Below are positions 51,972 through 63,428 of a stretch of DNA of 64,000 nucleotides, piece by piece. The position numbers were made by a program, and so were the translations under genes. The notes below the pieces were generated by a model. The model did no database searches. It saw only the letters and a list, made by a program, of their open reading frames with translations, and was not told the origin of the DNA. Every line of letters begins with the position of its first letter. Position 1 is the first letter of the stretch. The stretch is from positions 221,566 to 285,565 of the forward strand of contig NZ_JAAAMG010000004.1 of the NCBI RefSeq assembly GCF_010500815.1, given 5' to 3'. This DNA is from Jiella pacifica. Lineage in GTDB: Bacteria > Pseudomonadota > Alphaproteobacteria > Rhizobiales > Rhizobiaceae.

Positions 51972-52913
51972 TCAAAGGCTGTCGAAATGGTCGGCCATCT
52001 GGCGGCGCATCTCCGCGTCCGGCAGCGGCCCGCGTGCCGCCGCCATGTTCTCGCGAACATGGTCGACGCTTCGCGTCGCCGGGATGGCGACGGTCAGCGC
52101 TGGGTGGGAGACGATGAACTTCAGGAGGAATTTCGGCCAGGTCTCGGCGCCGATCTCGGCAGCGAAGCCGGGAAGGGGAGCGCCCCGCGTCGCCTCGATC
52201 AGCGCCCCGCGCTGGAACGGCCGGTTGGCGACGACGGCGATGCCGCGCTCGCTGGCCAGCGGCAGGAGGCGCCGTTCCGGCTCGCGATCGGCGATGTTGT
52301 AGGTCAGCTGGACGAAGTCGATCGGCTGCCTCGCCATGATCTCCTCGATATCGTCATGCCGCCGGCCATGGGAGGTGGTGATGCCGATATGACCGACGAG
52401 GCCTTCTTCCTTCAAAGCCTGCAGAGTTTCCAGATGGCCGGGCCAGCCGAGGAGATTGTGGACCTGCATCAGCCCGAACCGGTCGACGCCCCAGTGCTGC
52501 CGCGTCGCCTCGATCTGAGCCTGCCCGTCCGAGACGTCCGAGGTCCAGACCTTGTCGGCGGCAAAGAGCCGGTCGGGAATGCCCAGCTGTTCGAGCCCGT
52601 GGCCGACCGTCGCCTGGGAAGACCCATACATGGGCGAGGAATCGATCACCGCCCCGCCGGCCCCGAAGAACGCCTTCATCACCGCCGTGCGCTCGGCGAG
52701 GGCGTCCGAGTCGTTGCCGACGTTGAAGGTGATCCACGTGCCCATGCCGACCACCGGGAGCTCGATGCCGGAGGAGGGCACCTGCCTGGTGAGCAATGCG
52801 CCGGCCGTCTCGCCGGAGGGCGCCTCCTGTGCCCGCGACCGTCCCGCAAGGGCGAGAACTCCCGTGGCGGCCGCTCCCTTCAGCAACGTCCGGCGGGCAA
52901 TGGCGTTCGGCAT
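51972..52913 (-). CDS. Aldo/keto reductase with Tat signal
   Basis: 313 residues. Tat signal ARRTLLKGAAATGVLALAGRS, then an aldo/keto reductase barrel: GTWITFNVG, IDSSPMYGSSQATVGHGL, FGLMQVHNLLGW (H position) and TIPATRSV-like AIPATRSVDHV. The catalytic tyrosine of SPMYG is present. Tat export would mean a folded cofactor-bearing periplasmic enzyme. Substrate unknown. Alone on its strand. Confidence 0.87.
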   Translation of the reverse strand: MPNAIARRTLLKGAAATGVLALAGRSRAQEAPSGETAGALLTRQVPSSGIELPVVGMGTWITFNVGNDSDALAERTAVMKAFFGAGGAVIDSSPMYGSSQATVGHGLEQLGIPDRLFAADKVWTSDVSDGQAQIEATRQHWGVDRFGLMQVHNLLGWPGHLETLQALKEEGLVGHIGITTSHGRRHDDIEEIMARQPIDFVQLTYNIADREPERRLLPLASERGIAVVANRPFQRGALIEATRGAPLPGFAAEIGAETWPKFLLKFIVSHPALTVAIPATRSVDHVRENMAAARGPLPDAEMRRQMADHFDSL

Positions 52914-53230
52914 CCTGCGTCTCCTGTACCTCGCGACCTCGACCCCCGTGCAATCCCGGCGAGCGGGAGAGGTTGCGAGGAACGGCGCGCGCGGCGGATA
53001 CGGAAGATCACGCTTGCGTCAGACGAACATGGGGCGGCGTCCCTAGTCCGTCGGATTGACCCGCGGGCACCTGCTCCAGGGCTGCGGGTTTGTCGTGCGC
53101 GATGCCAAAGCCACTGGTCTCTCCTCCGTTTGCCGAACCGAAAATCCGCCGCTTGCCTTTGACGAAGCGCTCGCCTAGGCCAGATCGCGACAGCGTATAC
53201 CTTGCTTCAGCCGATCCGGGAGGCCGACCG
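52914..53230. other. Intergenic region upstream of xylA
   Basis: 317 bp between the divergent aldo/keto reductase and xylA. No gene is supported. A xylose-responsive operator would be expected, but I could not recognise a clear palindrome. Confidence 0.35.
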
Positions 53231-54544
53231 ATGACGTCGCAGAGCTTTTTCAACCGCACCACACCCGTCGCATTCGCCGGGGCCGAGAGCCACGACCCGC
53301 TGGCCTTCACCTTCTACGACAAGGATCGCCAAGTGATGGGCAAGCGCATGGAGGACCATCTGCGGTTCTCCGTCGCCTACTGGCATTCCTTCACCTGGCC
53401 CGGCGGCGACCCGTTCGGCGGCGAGACATTCAACCGGCCGTGGATGCATGGCGGCGAGGCGCTCGAACTCGCCAAGCAGAAGGCCGACGTCGCCTTCGAG
53501 ATGTTCCGCCTCCTCGACGTGCCGTTCTTTGCCTTCCACGACGTCGACGTCGCGCCGGAGGGCGAGACGCTGCAGCAGTCGAACGACAATCTGAAGGTCA
53601 TCACCGACATTTTCGAGGAGAAGATGCAGAGCGCCAAGGTACGCCTCCTCTGGGGTACGGCGAACCTCTTCTCCAACCGCCGCTACATGGCGGGCGCGGC
53701 GACCAATCCGGATCCGGACGTCTTCGCCTATGCCGTCGGCCAGGTGAAGGCGGCGATCGACGCGACCCACCGGCTCGGCGGGGCGAACTACGTCTGCTGG
53801 GGCGGCCGCGAGGGCTACGAGACCCTGCTCAACACCGACATGAAGCGGGAATACGACCAGCTTGGCCGGTTCATGTCGATGCTCGTCGACTACAAGCACA
53901 AGATCGGCTTTTCCGGTCCGATCCTGATCGAGCCGAAGCCGAAGGAGCCGACCAAGCACCAGTACGACTACGACGTCGCGACGGTCTACGCCTTCCTGCA
54001 GAAATACGATCTGACCGCCGACGTGAAGCTCAACATCGAGCAGAACCACGCGATCCTCGCCGGCCACTCCTTCGATCACGAGGTGAAGCTCGCCTTCGCC
54101 AACGGCATCTTCGGCTCGCTCGACATCAATCGCGGCGACGACCTGCTCGGCTGGGATACCGATCAGTTCGCCATGGACGTGAAAGAAATGGCGCTGGTGC
54201 TGCACGAGATGCTGAAGCATGGCGGCTTCACCACCGGCGGGCTGAACTTCGACGCCAAGATCCGCCGCCAGTCGATCGACCCGGACGACCTCCTGATCGC
54301 CCACGTCGCCTCGATGGACGCCTGCGCGCGGGGCCTTCTCGCTGCCGAGGCGATGCTGAAGGACGAGGCGCTGACGAAGCCGCTCACCGAGCGCTATGCC
54401 GGGTGGGAAAGCGGCAATGCCAAGGCGATGCTGTCCGGCGAGACCGGCTTCGAGGAGATCGCCGAGCGAGCGCTGTCGCTGAACCCGCAGCCACGCTCGG
54501 GCAGGCAGGAGATGCTCGAAGGCATCGTCAACCGCTACGTCTGA
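53231..54544 (+). CDS. xylA: Xylose isomerase
   Basis: 437 residues, the long class II type. [31 protein letters not shown] (catalytic His), [17 protein letters not shown], and the metal-binding [17 protein letters not shown] and [17 protein letters not shown]. Interconverts D-xylose and D-xylulose. GGGAGG seven bases before the ATG. Followed 229 bp later by xylB on the same strand. Confidence 0.97.
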   Translation: MTSQSFFNRTTPVAFAGAESHDPLAFTFYDKDRQVMGKRMEDHLRFSVAYWHSFTWPGGDPFGGETFNRPWMHGGEALELAKQKADVAFEMFRLLDVPFFAFHDVDVAPEGETLQQSNDNLKVITDIFEEKMQSAKVRLLWGTANLFSNRRYMAGAATNPDPDVFAYAVGQVKAAIDATHRLGGANYVCWGGREGYETLLNTDMKREYDQLGRFMSMLVDYKHKIGFSGPILIEPKPKEPTKHQYDYDVATVYAFLQKYDLTADVKLNIEQNHAILAGHSFDHEVKLAFANGIFGSLDINRGDDLLGWDTDQFAMDVKEMALVLHEMLKHGGFTTGGLNFDAKIRRQSIDPDDLLIAHVASMDACARGLLAAEAMLKDEALTKPLTERYAGWESGNAKAMLSGETGFEEIAERALSLNPQPRSGRQEMLEGIVNRYV

Positions 54545-54773
54545 CGGTGGTGGTTCGGCCCGATCTGCATGGCTTTGGCCGGGGCCCGCGGCAAGGTTCG
54601 TTCGCTGGACTGACCTTTCCCCAATGGGTTAGGGCGGTCGTCATGGCGACGGCGCCATTTTGCGTGGCCCCGGGCTCTTCGGCCGGGACGACTGGTGGTA
54701 TATCGGTACGCCTGCGGCAATCCGGCGCCGGCACTGCGGCGTATGCACGGCTCTGAAAGGAACCGAACACGAC

Positions 54774-56231
54774 ATGTCTACCTATCTCGGGCTCGACCTC
54801 GGCACCTCCTCCCTCAAGGCGCTTCTGATCGACGAGGATCAGGCGGTGATCGGCTCCGTCTCGGTGCCGCTGACCGTCGAGCGGCCGCATTTCGGCTGGT
54901 CGGAGCAGAACCCCCAGAGCTGGATCGTCGCCTGCGAGGCGGCGATGCAGGAATTGCATGCCAAGCACGGGCAGGAATTCGCGGAGATCGCCGGCGTCGG
55001 CCTTTCCGGCCACATGCACGGGGCGACGGTGCTCGGCGCCGACGGTACGCCCTTGCGGCCCTGCATCCTGTGGAACGACACCCGCAGCCACGAGGAGGCG
55101 AAGGGCCTCGACGATGCGGAAGCCCGGGCGATCACGGGGAACATCGTCTTCCCCGGCTTCACCGCGCCGAAGCTCGCCTGGATGCGCAAGCACGAGCCCC
55201 GGCTGTTCGATCTGGCGCGCTGCGTGCTCCTGCCGAAGGACTATCTGCGGCTGTGGCTGACCGGCGAGGCGGTGTCCGAGATGTCGGATGCGGCCGGCAC
55301 CTCCTGGCTGGACACCGGCAGGCGCGACTGGTCGGAGCGGATGCTGGAGCGCACCGGGCTGACCCGCGAGCACATGCCGAGCCTCGTCGAGGGGACCGAG
55401 GCTTCGGGCGAGCTCCGCCCCATCCTTGCCGAGAAGTTCGGCCTGAAGCCCGGCGTCATCGTCGCCGGCGGCGGCGGCGACAATGCGGCTTCCGCCTGCG
55501 GCGTCGGCGTTGCCGCACCCGGTACCGGCTTCCTGTCGCTTGGCACCTCCGGCGTCCTGTTCACCGCGACGGCCGGCTACGACCCGGTTCCGGAGACGGC
55601 GCTGCACACCTTTTGCCATGCCATTCCGGGGCTGTGGCACCAGATGGGGGTGACCCTGTCTGCGGCCGGCTGCATGGACTGGCTGTCGAAGCTCCTGAAG
55701 GAAGAGCCGGCGGCGCTCACCGGAGCCCTCGGCGAGACGATTGCCGAGCCCGGCCGGCCGATATTCCTGCCCTATCTTTCGGGCGAGCGCACCCCCCACA
55801 ACGACGCCGACATCCGCGGCGTTCTCACCGGGATCGAAAGCGATACCAGCCGCGAGGCGATGACCCGCGCGGTGCTCGAAGGCGTCGCCTATTCGATGCG
55901 CGACTGCCTGGATGCCGCCGGCGAAAAGCCGAAGCCGCAGCGGCTGATCGCCGTCGGTGCCGGCTCGCGCTCGGCCTACTGGCTGCAGCTCATGGCGACC
56001 GTGCTCGAGACCGAGATCGCCTTGCCGGCTGCCGGCGATTTCGGCGCGGCCTTCGGCGCGGCGCGGCTCGGCATCACCGCCGCGACGGGGGCCGATCCGA
56101 AGAGCGTCATCAAGGAGCCGCCGGTCGCCCGGACCTTCGAGCCGGTGGCGGACAAGATCGACGCCTTCCGCGCGGCGCATCAGCGCTACAAGGCGCTCTA
56201 TCCGGCGATCAAGCAGGCGATGGCGGGGTAG
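54774..56231 (+). CDS. xylB: Xylulokinase
   Basis: 485 residues, FGGY carbohydrate kinase family. YLGLDLGTSSLKALLIDE at the start, GVGLSGHMHGATVL, GGDNAASACGVG, GTGFLSLGTSGVLF and GVAYSMRDCLD. Phosphorylates D-xylulose to D-xylulose 5-phosphate. ATG at 54774. No xylose transporter or XylR-type regulator is in the window. Confidence 0.96.
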   Translation: MSTYLGLDLGTSSLKALLIDEDQAVIGSVSVPLTVERPHFGWSEQNPQSWIVACEAAMQELHAKHGQEFAEIAGVGLSGHMHGATVLGADGTPLRPCILWNDTRSHEEAKGLDDAEARAITGNIVFPGFTAPKLAWMRKHEPRLFDLARCVLLPKDYLRLWLTGEAVSEMSDAAGTSWLDTGRRDWSERMLERTGLTREHMPSLVEGTEASGELRPILAEKFGLKPGVIVAGGGGDNAASACGVGVAAPGTGFLSLGTSGVLFTATAGYDPVPETALHTFCHAIPGLWHQMGVTLSAAGCMDWLSKLLKEEPAALTGALGETIAEPGRPIFLPYLSGERTPHNDADIRGVLTGIESDTSREAMTRAVLEGVAYSMRDCLDAAGEKPKPQRLIAVGAGSRSAYWLQLMATVLETEIALPAAGDFGAAFGAARLGITAATGADPKSVIKEPPVARTFEPVADKIDAFRAAHQRYKALYPAIKQAMAG

Positions 56232-56244
56232 GGGCGGCGATCCG

Positions 56245-57078
56245 TCATCCGCTCTTCGTGAGGTCGGCCCGTCCTTTCAACAGGCCTGCAACGAAGGCCT
56301 TAGCTCCTTCGCAGGCGGCTTCCAGCGTGTCCCCCGAGGCGAGCCGGCAGGCGATCGCCGTCGCCAGTGCGCAGCCCGTGCCGCGCAGCGTGGCGGCGAT
56401 GCGGGGAGAGGCGAACCGGATGGGCGAGCGGCCGGTTCGGTAAAGGATGTCGACGGCGTCCCGGCCTTCGCCATGGCCGCCCTTCACCAGCACCGCACCG
56501 GCGCCGGCATTAAGAAGCGCATGGGCCTTGCGGTCGGTGTCGGCGCCGGGCGGAACGCTGATAAGGCCGGAGAGGATGTCCAACTCCGGCAGGTTCGGCG
56601 TGACGAGCGCGGTGATCGGCAGCAGCCTTCCGGTCATGGTCGCTATGCCGGCTTCGCTCAGAAGCTGCCCGCCCGAACTCGCCGCGATGACGGGGTCGAG
56701 GACGATCGGGCCGCCGAAGCGGGACAGCGCATCGACCACCGCCGCGACGATCGCTTCGTTGCCGAGCATGCCGATCTTGACCGCCGAGACGCGGCCGTCT
56801 TCGAGGGCCATGGCGACCTGCTCGGCGACGAGGGCAGGGGGCATCGTCTCGACGTCGCCGACCCTTGCATCGCTCTGGGCGGTGACCGCGGTGACGGCGA
56901 GCCGGGCGTCGACGGCATGGGCGGCCGCGGTGCGGATGTCGGCCGCGAGGCCGGCGCCGCCGGAGGAATCGGTGCCGCCGATGACGAGGACGGCGGAGCA
57001 CTTCCTGTGGTTGGGGCCGCCGCCCGTGGCTTTCTGCGTTTCCGGCGTCGCGCGCGGCGAGTTACCCCCCTCTGTCAC
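56245..57078 (-). CDS. thiD: Hydroxymethylpyrimidine/phosphomethylpyrimidine kinase
   Basis: 277 residues, ribokinase-like: LVIGGTDSSGGAGLAADIRT, MGKIGMLGN-type VKIGMLGNEAIVAAV, VLDPVIAASSGGQLL and the anion-hole RGTGCALATAIA. Adds phosphates to HMP for thiamine synthesis. The start is GTG at 57078, overlapping the thiE stop as GTGA; the first 25 or so residues ([20 protein letters not shown]) come from repeat and linker sequence rather than from the ThiD fold. An in-frame TTG at 57099 is less likely. Confidence 0.9.
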   Translation of the reverse strand: MTEGGNSPRATPETQKATGGGPNHRKCSAVLVIGGTDSSGGAGLAADIRTAAAHAVDARLAVTAVTAQSDARVGDVETMPPALVAEQVAMALEDGRVSAVKIGMLGNEAIVAAVVDALSRFGGPIVLDPVIAASSGGQLLSEAGIATMTGRLLPITALVTPNLPELDILSGLISVPPGADTDRKAHALLNAGAGAVLVKGGHGEGRDAVDILYRTGRSPIRFASPRIAATLRGTGCALATAIACRLASGDTLEAACEGAKAFVAGLLKGRADLTKSG

Positions 57079-57112
57079 TTCGTGACATCTCCCCCACAAG
57101 GAGGAAGATCGC
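57064..57112 (-). repeat. Palindromic intergenic repeat inside the thiE/thiD junction
   Basis: Related to the copies at 15859 and 16008: CCCCCTCTG, then the dyad GTCAC-TTC-GTGAC, then ATCTCCCCC and ACAAGGAGGAAGATCG. Translated on the minus strand it gives [11 protein letters not shown], the last residues of ThiE. It carries both the thiE stop and the thiD start. Confidence 0.75.
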
Positions 57113-57872
57113 TTGGCGCCTGCGTCGACGTCGGGTGCCTCATCCTTCGCGATTCAGTTGCGGTCGAACCTGTCGCGGTCAATCTGGAATATCCGTCTCC
57201 CGAGGACGGCAAAGAGGTCGAGCCAAAGGCCGCGCCGGTATCAGGCAACGAAAGCCCGGCGTCATCGACATACGCCCGCGTCGCCGCGATCCATTGCCGC
57301 GTCCGTGCCTCCGGATCGGCATTCAGCGTGATGTCGGTGACCACCGCGGCGACGTCCGCCCCCTGAGCAAACACCTCCGGCAGCCGCTCCACCGTCACGC
57401 CTCCGATGGCGACCAGCGGCAGGTCGCCCACGGCCTTCTTCCACGCGACAAGTCGGGCCGGCGTCTGCTGTGCCCAGGGCATCTTCTTCAGGATCGTCGG
57501 CCAGATCGGGCCGAGCGCGACATAGTCCGGCTTGGCGGCGAGCGCGGTTGCGAGCTCCGTCTCGTCATGGGTCGAGACGCCGAGCCGCAAGCCGGCCCGG
57601 CGGATGGCGCCGACATCGGCTTCGGCGAGATCCTCCTGGCCGAGATGGACGAAGTCGCAGCCTTCGGAGATTGCCAGCTGCCAATGATCGTTGACGATCA
57701 GCTGGCAGCCATGGCGATGGCAGGTGTTGCGGGCGCGGCGGATCTGCGATCTGAGCGCTGCCTCGGGTGTATCCTTCACCCGCAGCTGGACGAGCTTGAC
57801 GCCCAGCGGCACCAGCCGCTCGACCCAGTCGGCGTCGGGGACGATCAGATAGAACGGGTCGAGCCGCATCAT
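57075..57872 (-). CDS. thiE: Thiamine phosphate synthase with a repeat-derived tail
   Basis: 265 residues, against about 205-220 usual. [55 protein letters not shown] and [15 protein letters not shown] show the ThiE barrel, which couples HMP-PP and THZ-P to thiamine phosphate. The fold ends near residue 205; the remaining 60 residues are low complexity and finish with the translated repeat [15 protein letters not shown] overlap with thiG upstream. Confidence 0.93.
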   Translation of the reverse strand: MMRLDPFYLIVPDADWVERLVPLGVKLVQLRVKDTPEAALRSQIRRARNTCHRHGCQLIVNDHWQLAISEGCDFVHLGQEDLAEADVGAIRRAGLRLGVSTHDETELATALAAKPDYVALGPIWPTILKKMPWAQQTPARLVAWKKAVGDLPLVAIGGVTVERLPEVFAQGADVAAVVTDITLNADPEARTRQWIAATRAYVDDAGLSLPDTGAAFGSTSLPSSGDGYSRLTATGSTATESRRMRHPTSTQAPSDLPPCGGDVTK

Positions 57873-58639
57873 GCGAACACCGCCCGGCCGAGAACGGGCG
57901 TCGACGGCTCGGCCATGTCGCGGGGCTGGAGGGGGGCGGCCTCGTAGGCGAGGCGCCCCGCCTCGACCGAGAGCTTGAAGGCCCGCGCCATCGCCACCGG
58001 ATCGCCGGCGAGCGCCACGGCCGACGACAGGAGCACGCCGTCGTAACCGAGCTCCATCGCCTGCGCCGCATGGGACGGCACGCCGATGCCGGCATCGACG
58101 ACGAGCGTCAGCTCGGGAAAGCGCGCCCGCATCGCCCTGAGGCCATAGACGTTGTTCAGCCCCCGCGCCGAGCCGATGGGGGAGCCCCATGGCATCAGCA
58201 CTCGGCAGCCGGCCTCCACCAGCCGGTCGGCGGCGACGAGATCCTCGGTCGTATAGGCCAGCACCTGGAACCCGTCCTCGCTGAGGATGCGCGTCGCCTC
58301 GACGAGGCCGAAGAGGTCGGGCTGCAGCGTATCGGCATCGCCGATCACCTCGAGCTTGATCCACTTCGTGCCGAAGACCTCGAGGGCCATCTCAGCCGTC
58401 GTTACCGCCTCGCGCACCGAATGGCAGCCGGCGGTGTTCGGCAGGACCTTCACGCCGGTCTCGCGGATCAGGTCCCAGAACTTTTGCCCGGCCCGTTCGC
58501 CGGCGGATTCCCGGCGCAGCGACACGGTGACGATCTCGGCGCCGGAGGCGATGATCGCCTGGCGCAGGATTTCCGGCGAGGGATAGCGCGCCGTGCCGAG
58601 CATCAGCCGGCTCGAGAGGATCTCGTCGTAGATGTCCAT
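57869..58639 (-). CDS. thiG: Thiazole synthase
   Basis: 256 residues. [67 protein letters not shown] (Schiff-base lysine) and [20 protein letters not shown]. It builds the thiazole from deoxyxylulose phosphate, dehydroglycine and ThiS-thiocarboxylate. GGGAGG precedes the ATG at 58639; one base separates it from thiS. Confidence 0.97.
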   Translation of the reverse strand: MDIYDEILSSRLMLGTARYPSPEILRQAIIASGAEIVTVSLRRESAGERAGQKFWDLIRETGVKVLPNTAGCHSVREAVTTAEMALEVFGTKWIKLEVIGDADTLQPDLFGLVEATRILSEDGFQVLAYTTEDLVAADRLVEAGCRVLMPWGSPIGSARGLNNVYGLRAMRARFPELTLVVDAGIGVPSHAAQAMELGYDGVLLSSAVALAGDPVAMARAFKLSVEAGRLAYEAAPLQPRDMAEPSTPVLGRAVFA

Positions 58640-58640
58640 G

Positions 58641-58838
58641 TCAGCCTCCCTGCATCGGCGCGATGATCTCGATCGCGTCGCCTTCGGTGAGCCTCGTTTC
58701 CGGCCGCTCGCCCGCCGGCACGAAGTCGCGGTTGAGGGCCGTGGCGAAAGGGCCTTCGCCATAGCCGAGTTCTTCGAGCGCCGCAGCCAGTGTCGCGGCG
58801 TTCACCTCGGCGGGCTCGCCGTTCAGGATGATTCTCAT
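58641..58838 (-). CDS. thiS: Sulfur carrier protein ThiS
   Basis: 65 residues, ubiquitin-like fold. [20 protein letters not shown] and the C-terminal [10 protein letters not shown] with the Gly-Gly that is thiocarboxylated. Its ATG overlaps the thiO stop (ATGA). Confidence 0.96.
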   Translation of the reverse strand: MRIILNGEPAEVNAATLAAALEELGYGEGPFATALNRDFVPAGERPETRLTEGDAIEIIAPMQGG

Positions 58839-59977
58839 GCGGCGATCTCCTCTCGGGTTCGCGGGCCGAAAACGCGCTCGGCCGCCTTTTCCGCACAATC
58901 GGGCGCCAGCAGGAAGCCGTGGCGAAAAAGGCCGTTGACCGAGACGATCCGGCCGCCTCGCGTCACTCTCGGCAGGTTGTCGGGAAAGGCCGGCCGGCGC
59001 CCGGCCTTCATGTCGATCACCTCGGCCTCGGCGAAGGCCGGGTGCAGGGCATAGGCGGCGTTCATCAGTTCCACGGCCGCGCGCAGCGTCGGGCCGCCGG
59101 AAGCCTCGCTCTCGATCATCGTCGCGCCGACCATGAACAGCCCGCCCGCGCGCGGCACGACATAGACGGGCATGCGCGGATGGAGGAGGCGGACGGGCCG
59201 GGACAGGCGGATTTCATCGCTGCGCAGGATGAGCATTTCGCCGCGGACACTGCGAAGGCTCGGAGCGTTCGCGGCGATGCCCCGGCAGTCGATGACGACG
59301 TCGCCGCCAACCGCTTCCGGTGTAACGTCGGAGCCGAAGCGGATCGTGCCGCCGAGCCTCTCGAATCGCTCGGCGAGCGCCGTGAGCGCCCGGCGCGGAT
59401 CGAGATGGGCTTCGGCGGCAAAATGCAGCCCCTGCCGGAAGCGTCCTGCGAGGTCCGGTTCCAGAGCCTCGATGCCCTCTGCGTCGAGCGGCTGGGCACC
59501 GCTCGTCCGCCGGCCAAATCGCGCGATCTCGCCGGCGTCGCGGCTCGATGCCACGACCAGTGTCCCGTTGCGCATGACCCCGGGCACGCGGCTTTCCCAC
59601 CAGTCGATCGCCGCAAGGCCCGGCGCGACGATCGAGGCATCGGCGCTTTCCGCTTCGCAGAACGGCGGGAGCATGCCACCGGCGAGCCATGACGCGGCGG
59701 CGCCTCCGAGGCTTTCCGAGCGCTCGTGCAGCGTCACCGCTGCCCCTCTTTCCGCCAGTGTGACGGCCGTGCAAAGGCCGGCGACGCCGGCCCCAATGAC
59801 GGTGATGCCGGGAGGGTTGCCCGCACCTTTGCACGCATTGGCGGTCGCCGTCTCGCTAAAGGCGCGCTTCTTCGTGGTGCCGGGTCCTCGCCCTTCGACA
59901 GGCTCAGGATGAGGACCGTTGGGGTGGTGCGGCTTCGTTTCGCCTTGCGGCTTCGGCCGAGCGGCCGCTCGCGCCAA
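58835..59977 (-). CDS. thiO: Glycine oxidase ThiO, start uncertain
   Basis: FAD-dependent oxidase supplying dehydroglycine for the thiazole. The FAD motif ITVIGAGVAGLCTAVTLAER, LGGAAASWLAGGMLPPFCE, VPRAGGLFMVGATMIESEA and VNGLFRHGFLLAP are clear. But no ATG, GTG or TTG lies close upstream of the FAD motif. The nearest in-frame candidate is TTG at 59977, giving about 50 extra residues that include the translated repeat HPEPVEG. An ATG at 59838 would fit well only if one base were added or lost at the CCTCCC run between them. So the 5' end is either extended or frameshifted. Confidence 0.82.
   Translation of the reverse strand: MARAAARPKPQGETKPHHPNGPHPEPVEGRGPGTTKKRAFSETATANACKGAGNPPGITVIGAGVAGLCTAVTLAERGAAVTLHERSESLGGAAASWLAGGMLPPFCEAESADASIVAPGLAAIDWWESRVPGVMRNGTLVVASSRDAGEIARFGRRTSGAQPLDAEGIEALEPDLAGRFRQGLHFAAEAHLDPRRALTALAERFERLGGTIRFGSDVTPEAVGGDVVIDCRGIAANAPSLRSVRGEMLILRSDEIRLSRPVRLLHPRMPVYVVPRAGGLFMVGATMIESEASGGPTLRAAVELMNAAYALHPAFAEAEVIDMKAGRRPAFPDNLPRVTRGGRIVSVNGLFRHGFLLAPDCAEKAAERVFGPRTREEIAA
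59893..59914 (+). repeat. Dispersed 22-bp repeat, copy 1 (thiC-thiO spacer)
   Basis: CTTCGACAGGCTCAGGATGA followed by GG. Copy 2 is in inverted orientation at 60010-60031 with one or two changes. This word is frequent in many alphaproteobacterial genomes. Confidence 0.7.
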
Positions 59978-60009
59978 ATCGGTTGGACGTGGCGCGTGTG
60001 CTTGCAGGC

Positions 60010-60031
60010 CCTCATGCTGAGCCTGTCGAAG
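60010..60031 (-). repeat. Dispersed 22-bp repeat, copy 2 (inverted)
   Basis: Reverse complement reads CTTCGACAGGCTCAGCATGA then GG, matching copy 1 except one base. The two could pair over a 95-nt loop in the thi transcript. Confidence 0.7.
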
Positions 60032-60129
60032 CACGGGGGCCTGGCACGGCGGTTTGGCTCGCGCCTCTTCTCCGACTCCAGATGGAAAATCTGTCACGGG
60101 TGAAGGGCTTCCAGATCGGCGCATCCCAC

Positions 60130-62243
<2,114 letters not shown>

Positions 62244-62648
62244 ATGAGGCGAAGGGTAGCAGAGCGGGGGGCGGCGTCAAGCGGGGACGTTGCACGCCGT
62301 CGAGGGAGGATTGAAGCGCTATGGGGCAAAGGCCGCCAACCCGAGCAGAAGGTTTTAGCCCATTATTGCCGTCTGACACGATCGCAGCGATTGTCCGCTT
62401 CGAGCCCATGTTGCGAGATTTCTGCTTCTTCGCAGCGAATGTCGGCTGCAAGGAGACGGTCAAAAACCTTCAACAAGGTCTTGGGTTTGGAACGGGATTT
62501 TTGGTCGCTTCCAATGAGGTAGGTTGCGCGTGTTCCAAAAACGAGTGTTTTTGGAACATAGCTGAATGGCGGTTGTGCGGACGAAGCTGCCATTAGGGCT
62601 CAACATTCAACGGCTGCTTTACTTGAACTGTCGACATTAAAATATCGG
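62244..62648. other. Intergenic region between the TPP riboswitch and the DUF2971-like gene
   Basis: 405 bp; the thi promoter should lie just right of 62243. No gene is supported. Base composition falls toward the right, and a perfect inverted repeat lies at 62531-62558. Confidence 0.45.
62531..62558. repeat. Perfect 11-bp inverted repeat with 6-nt loop
   Basis: TGTTCCAAAAA (62531-62541), CGAGTG, TTTTTGGAACA (62548-62558). Lies 91 bp past the end of the DUF2971-like gene. It could be a terminator with an A-stem/T-stem, an operator or an element end. No T-run follows on either strand beyond the stem. Confidence 0.7.
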
Positions 62649-63428
62649 CTAAAATATTGCTGCGTCATAAAGAGATGACTTTGTCAGAGGTGTGGTGATC
62701 CCAAGCTTTGCGTTTGTTTCTTGGAGCAGTCTCACAAACCAAGGCTTCGCATCCGGGCTGAGGTGGATTTCATCAACTGAAGCGTTCACGTCAAACGGAA
62801 TGGTAAGGCCGAATTCAGTTAATTCTTGTTCCAGGGCATAATTTTCCGAGATTTCACCTAGATACGGTATGACGGCACGAACTTCCTTTTCATGCTCAAA
62901 TGATCTTCGCTTATGCATCGCGGGGTTCATCGAGTTGTCCAAAGCGAAGAATTCTTTTTCAAAGTCGATATATTTGACCATCCATAAATAAACATGGGAA
63001 GGAAAAGCGTCCCGAAGCTTAATATATGATGTCCGGAGAGCGATAGCGGACCCATCCCGACCATAAAGGTCCCACATAGCGGCTGACTCACCGATGTTCA
63101 TGTGCCAGCAACTGATGAATGTTTGACGGCGGACACGTTCTAGAAAGCTCATCATTTGAACTTCTAGGGAAAATGGGTGATTTTTGACATCAGACGACAC
63201 GGCAGATTTCTTATTTTCCTCTTCATTCTGCTTTGATTGCATTGCCAGCGCTTGTCGGCTTTTGGACGGAATTGCGCCCTCATAGGTGTCCCTGAATTTG
63301 TCTTGGCGACTGAAAAATAAGCGTCCACGTGTTGCAACGTCTAGATAACGCGACAGGTCCATGTATCTCCAAACTGAAGTCGGTTCTGTGGGCTGTGGGA
63401 AGCTTGGATGTTCTGTATTCGCAGACAA
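62649..63428 (-). CDS. DUF2971-like protein
   Basis: 259 residues. VWRYMDLSRYLDVATRGRLF then FSRQDKFRDTYEG, and RRQTFISCWHMNIGESAAMW followed by DLYGRDGSAIALRTSY, match the start and the CW..MW.YG core of DUF2971-type proteins. Function unknown; members occur in genomic islands. Codon use is visibly less G+C-rich than its neighbours, and the flanks carry repeats and an IS end, so transfer is likely. ATG at 63428, no obvious operon partner. Confidence 0.75.
   Translation of the reverse strand: MSANTEHPSFPQPTEPTSVWRYMDLSRYLDVATRGRLFFSRQDKFRDTYEGAIPSKSRQALAMQSKQNEEENKKSAVSSDVKNHPFSLEVQMMSFLERVRRQTFISCWHMNIGESAAMWDLYGRDGSAIALRTSYIKLRDAFPSHVYLWMVKYIDFEKEFFALDNSMNPAMHKRRSFEHEKEVRAVIPYLGEISENYALEQELTEFGLTIPFDVNASVDEIHLSPDAKPWFVRLLQETNAKLGITTPLTKSSLYDAAIF

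Noticed and set aside
59838..59977. thiO as a clear pseudogene
   Set aside because: The rest of the gene is intact with all FAD motifs and overlapping thiS. Only the start is doubtful, so I kept it as a gene and reported the start problem as a finding.
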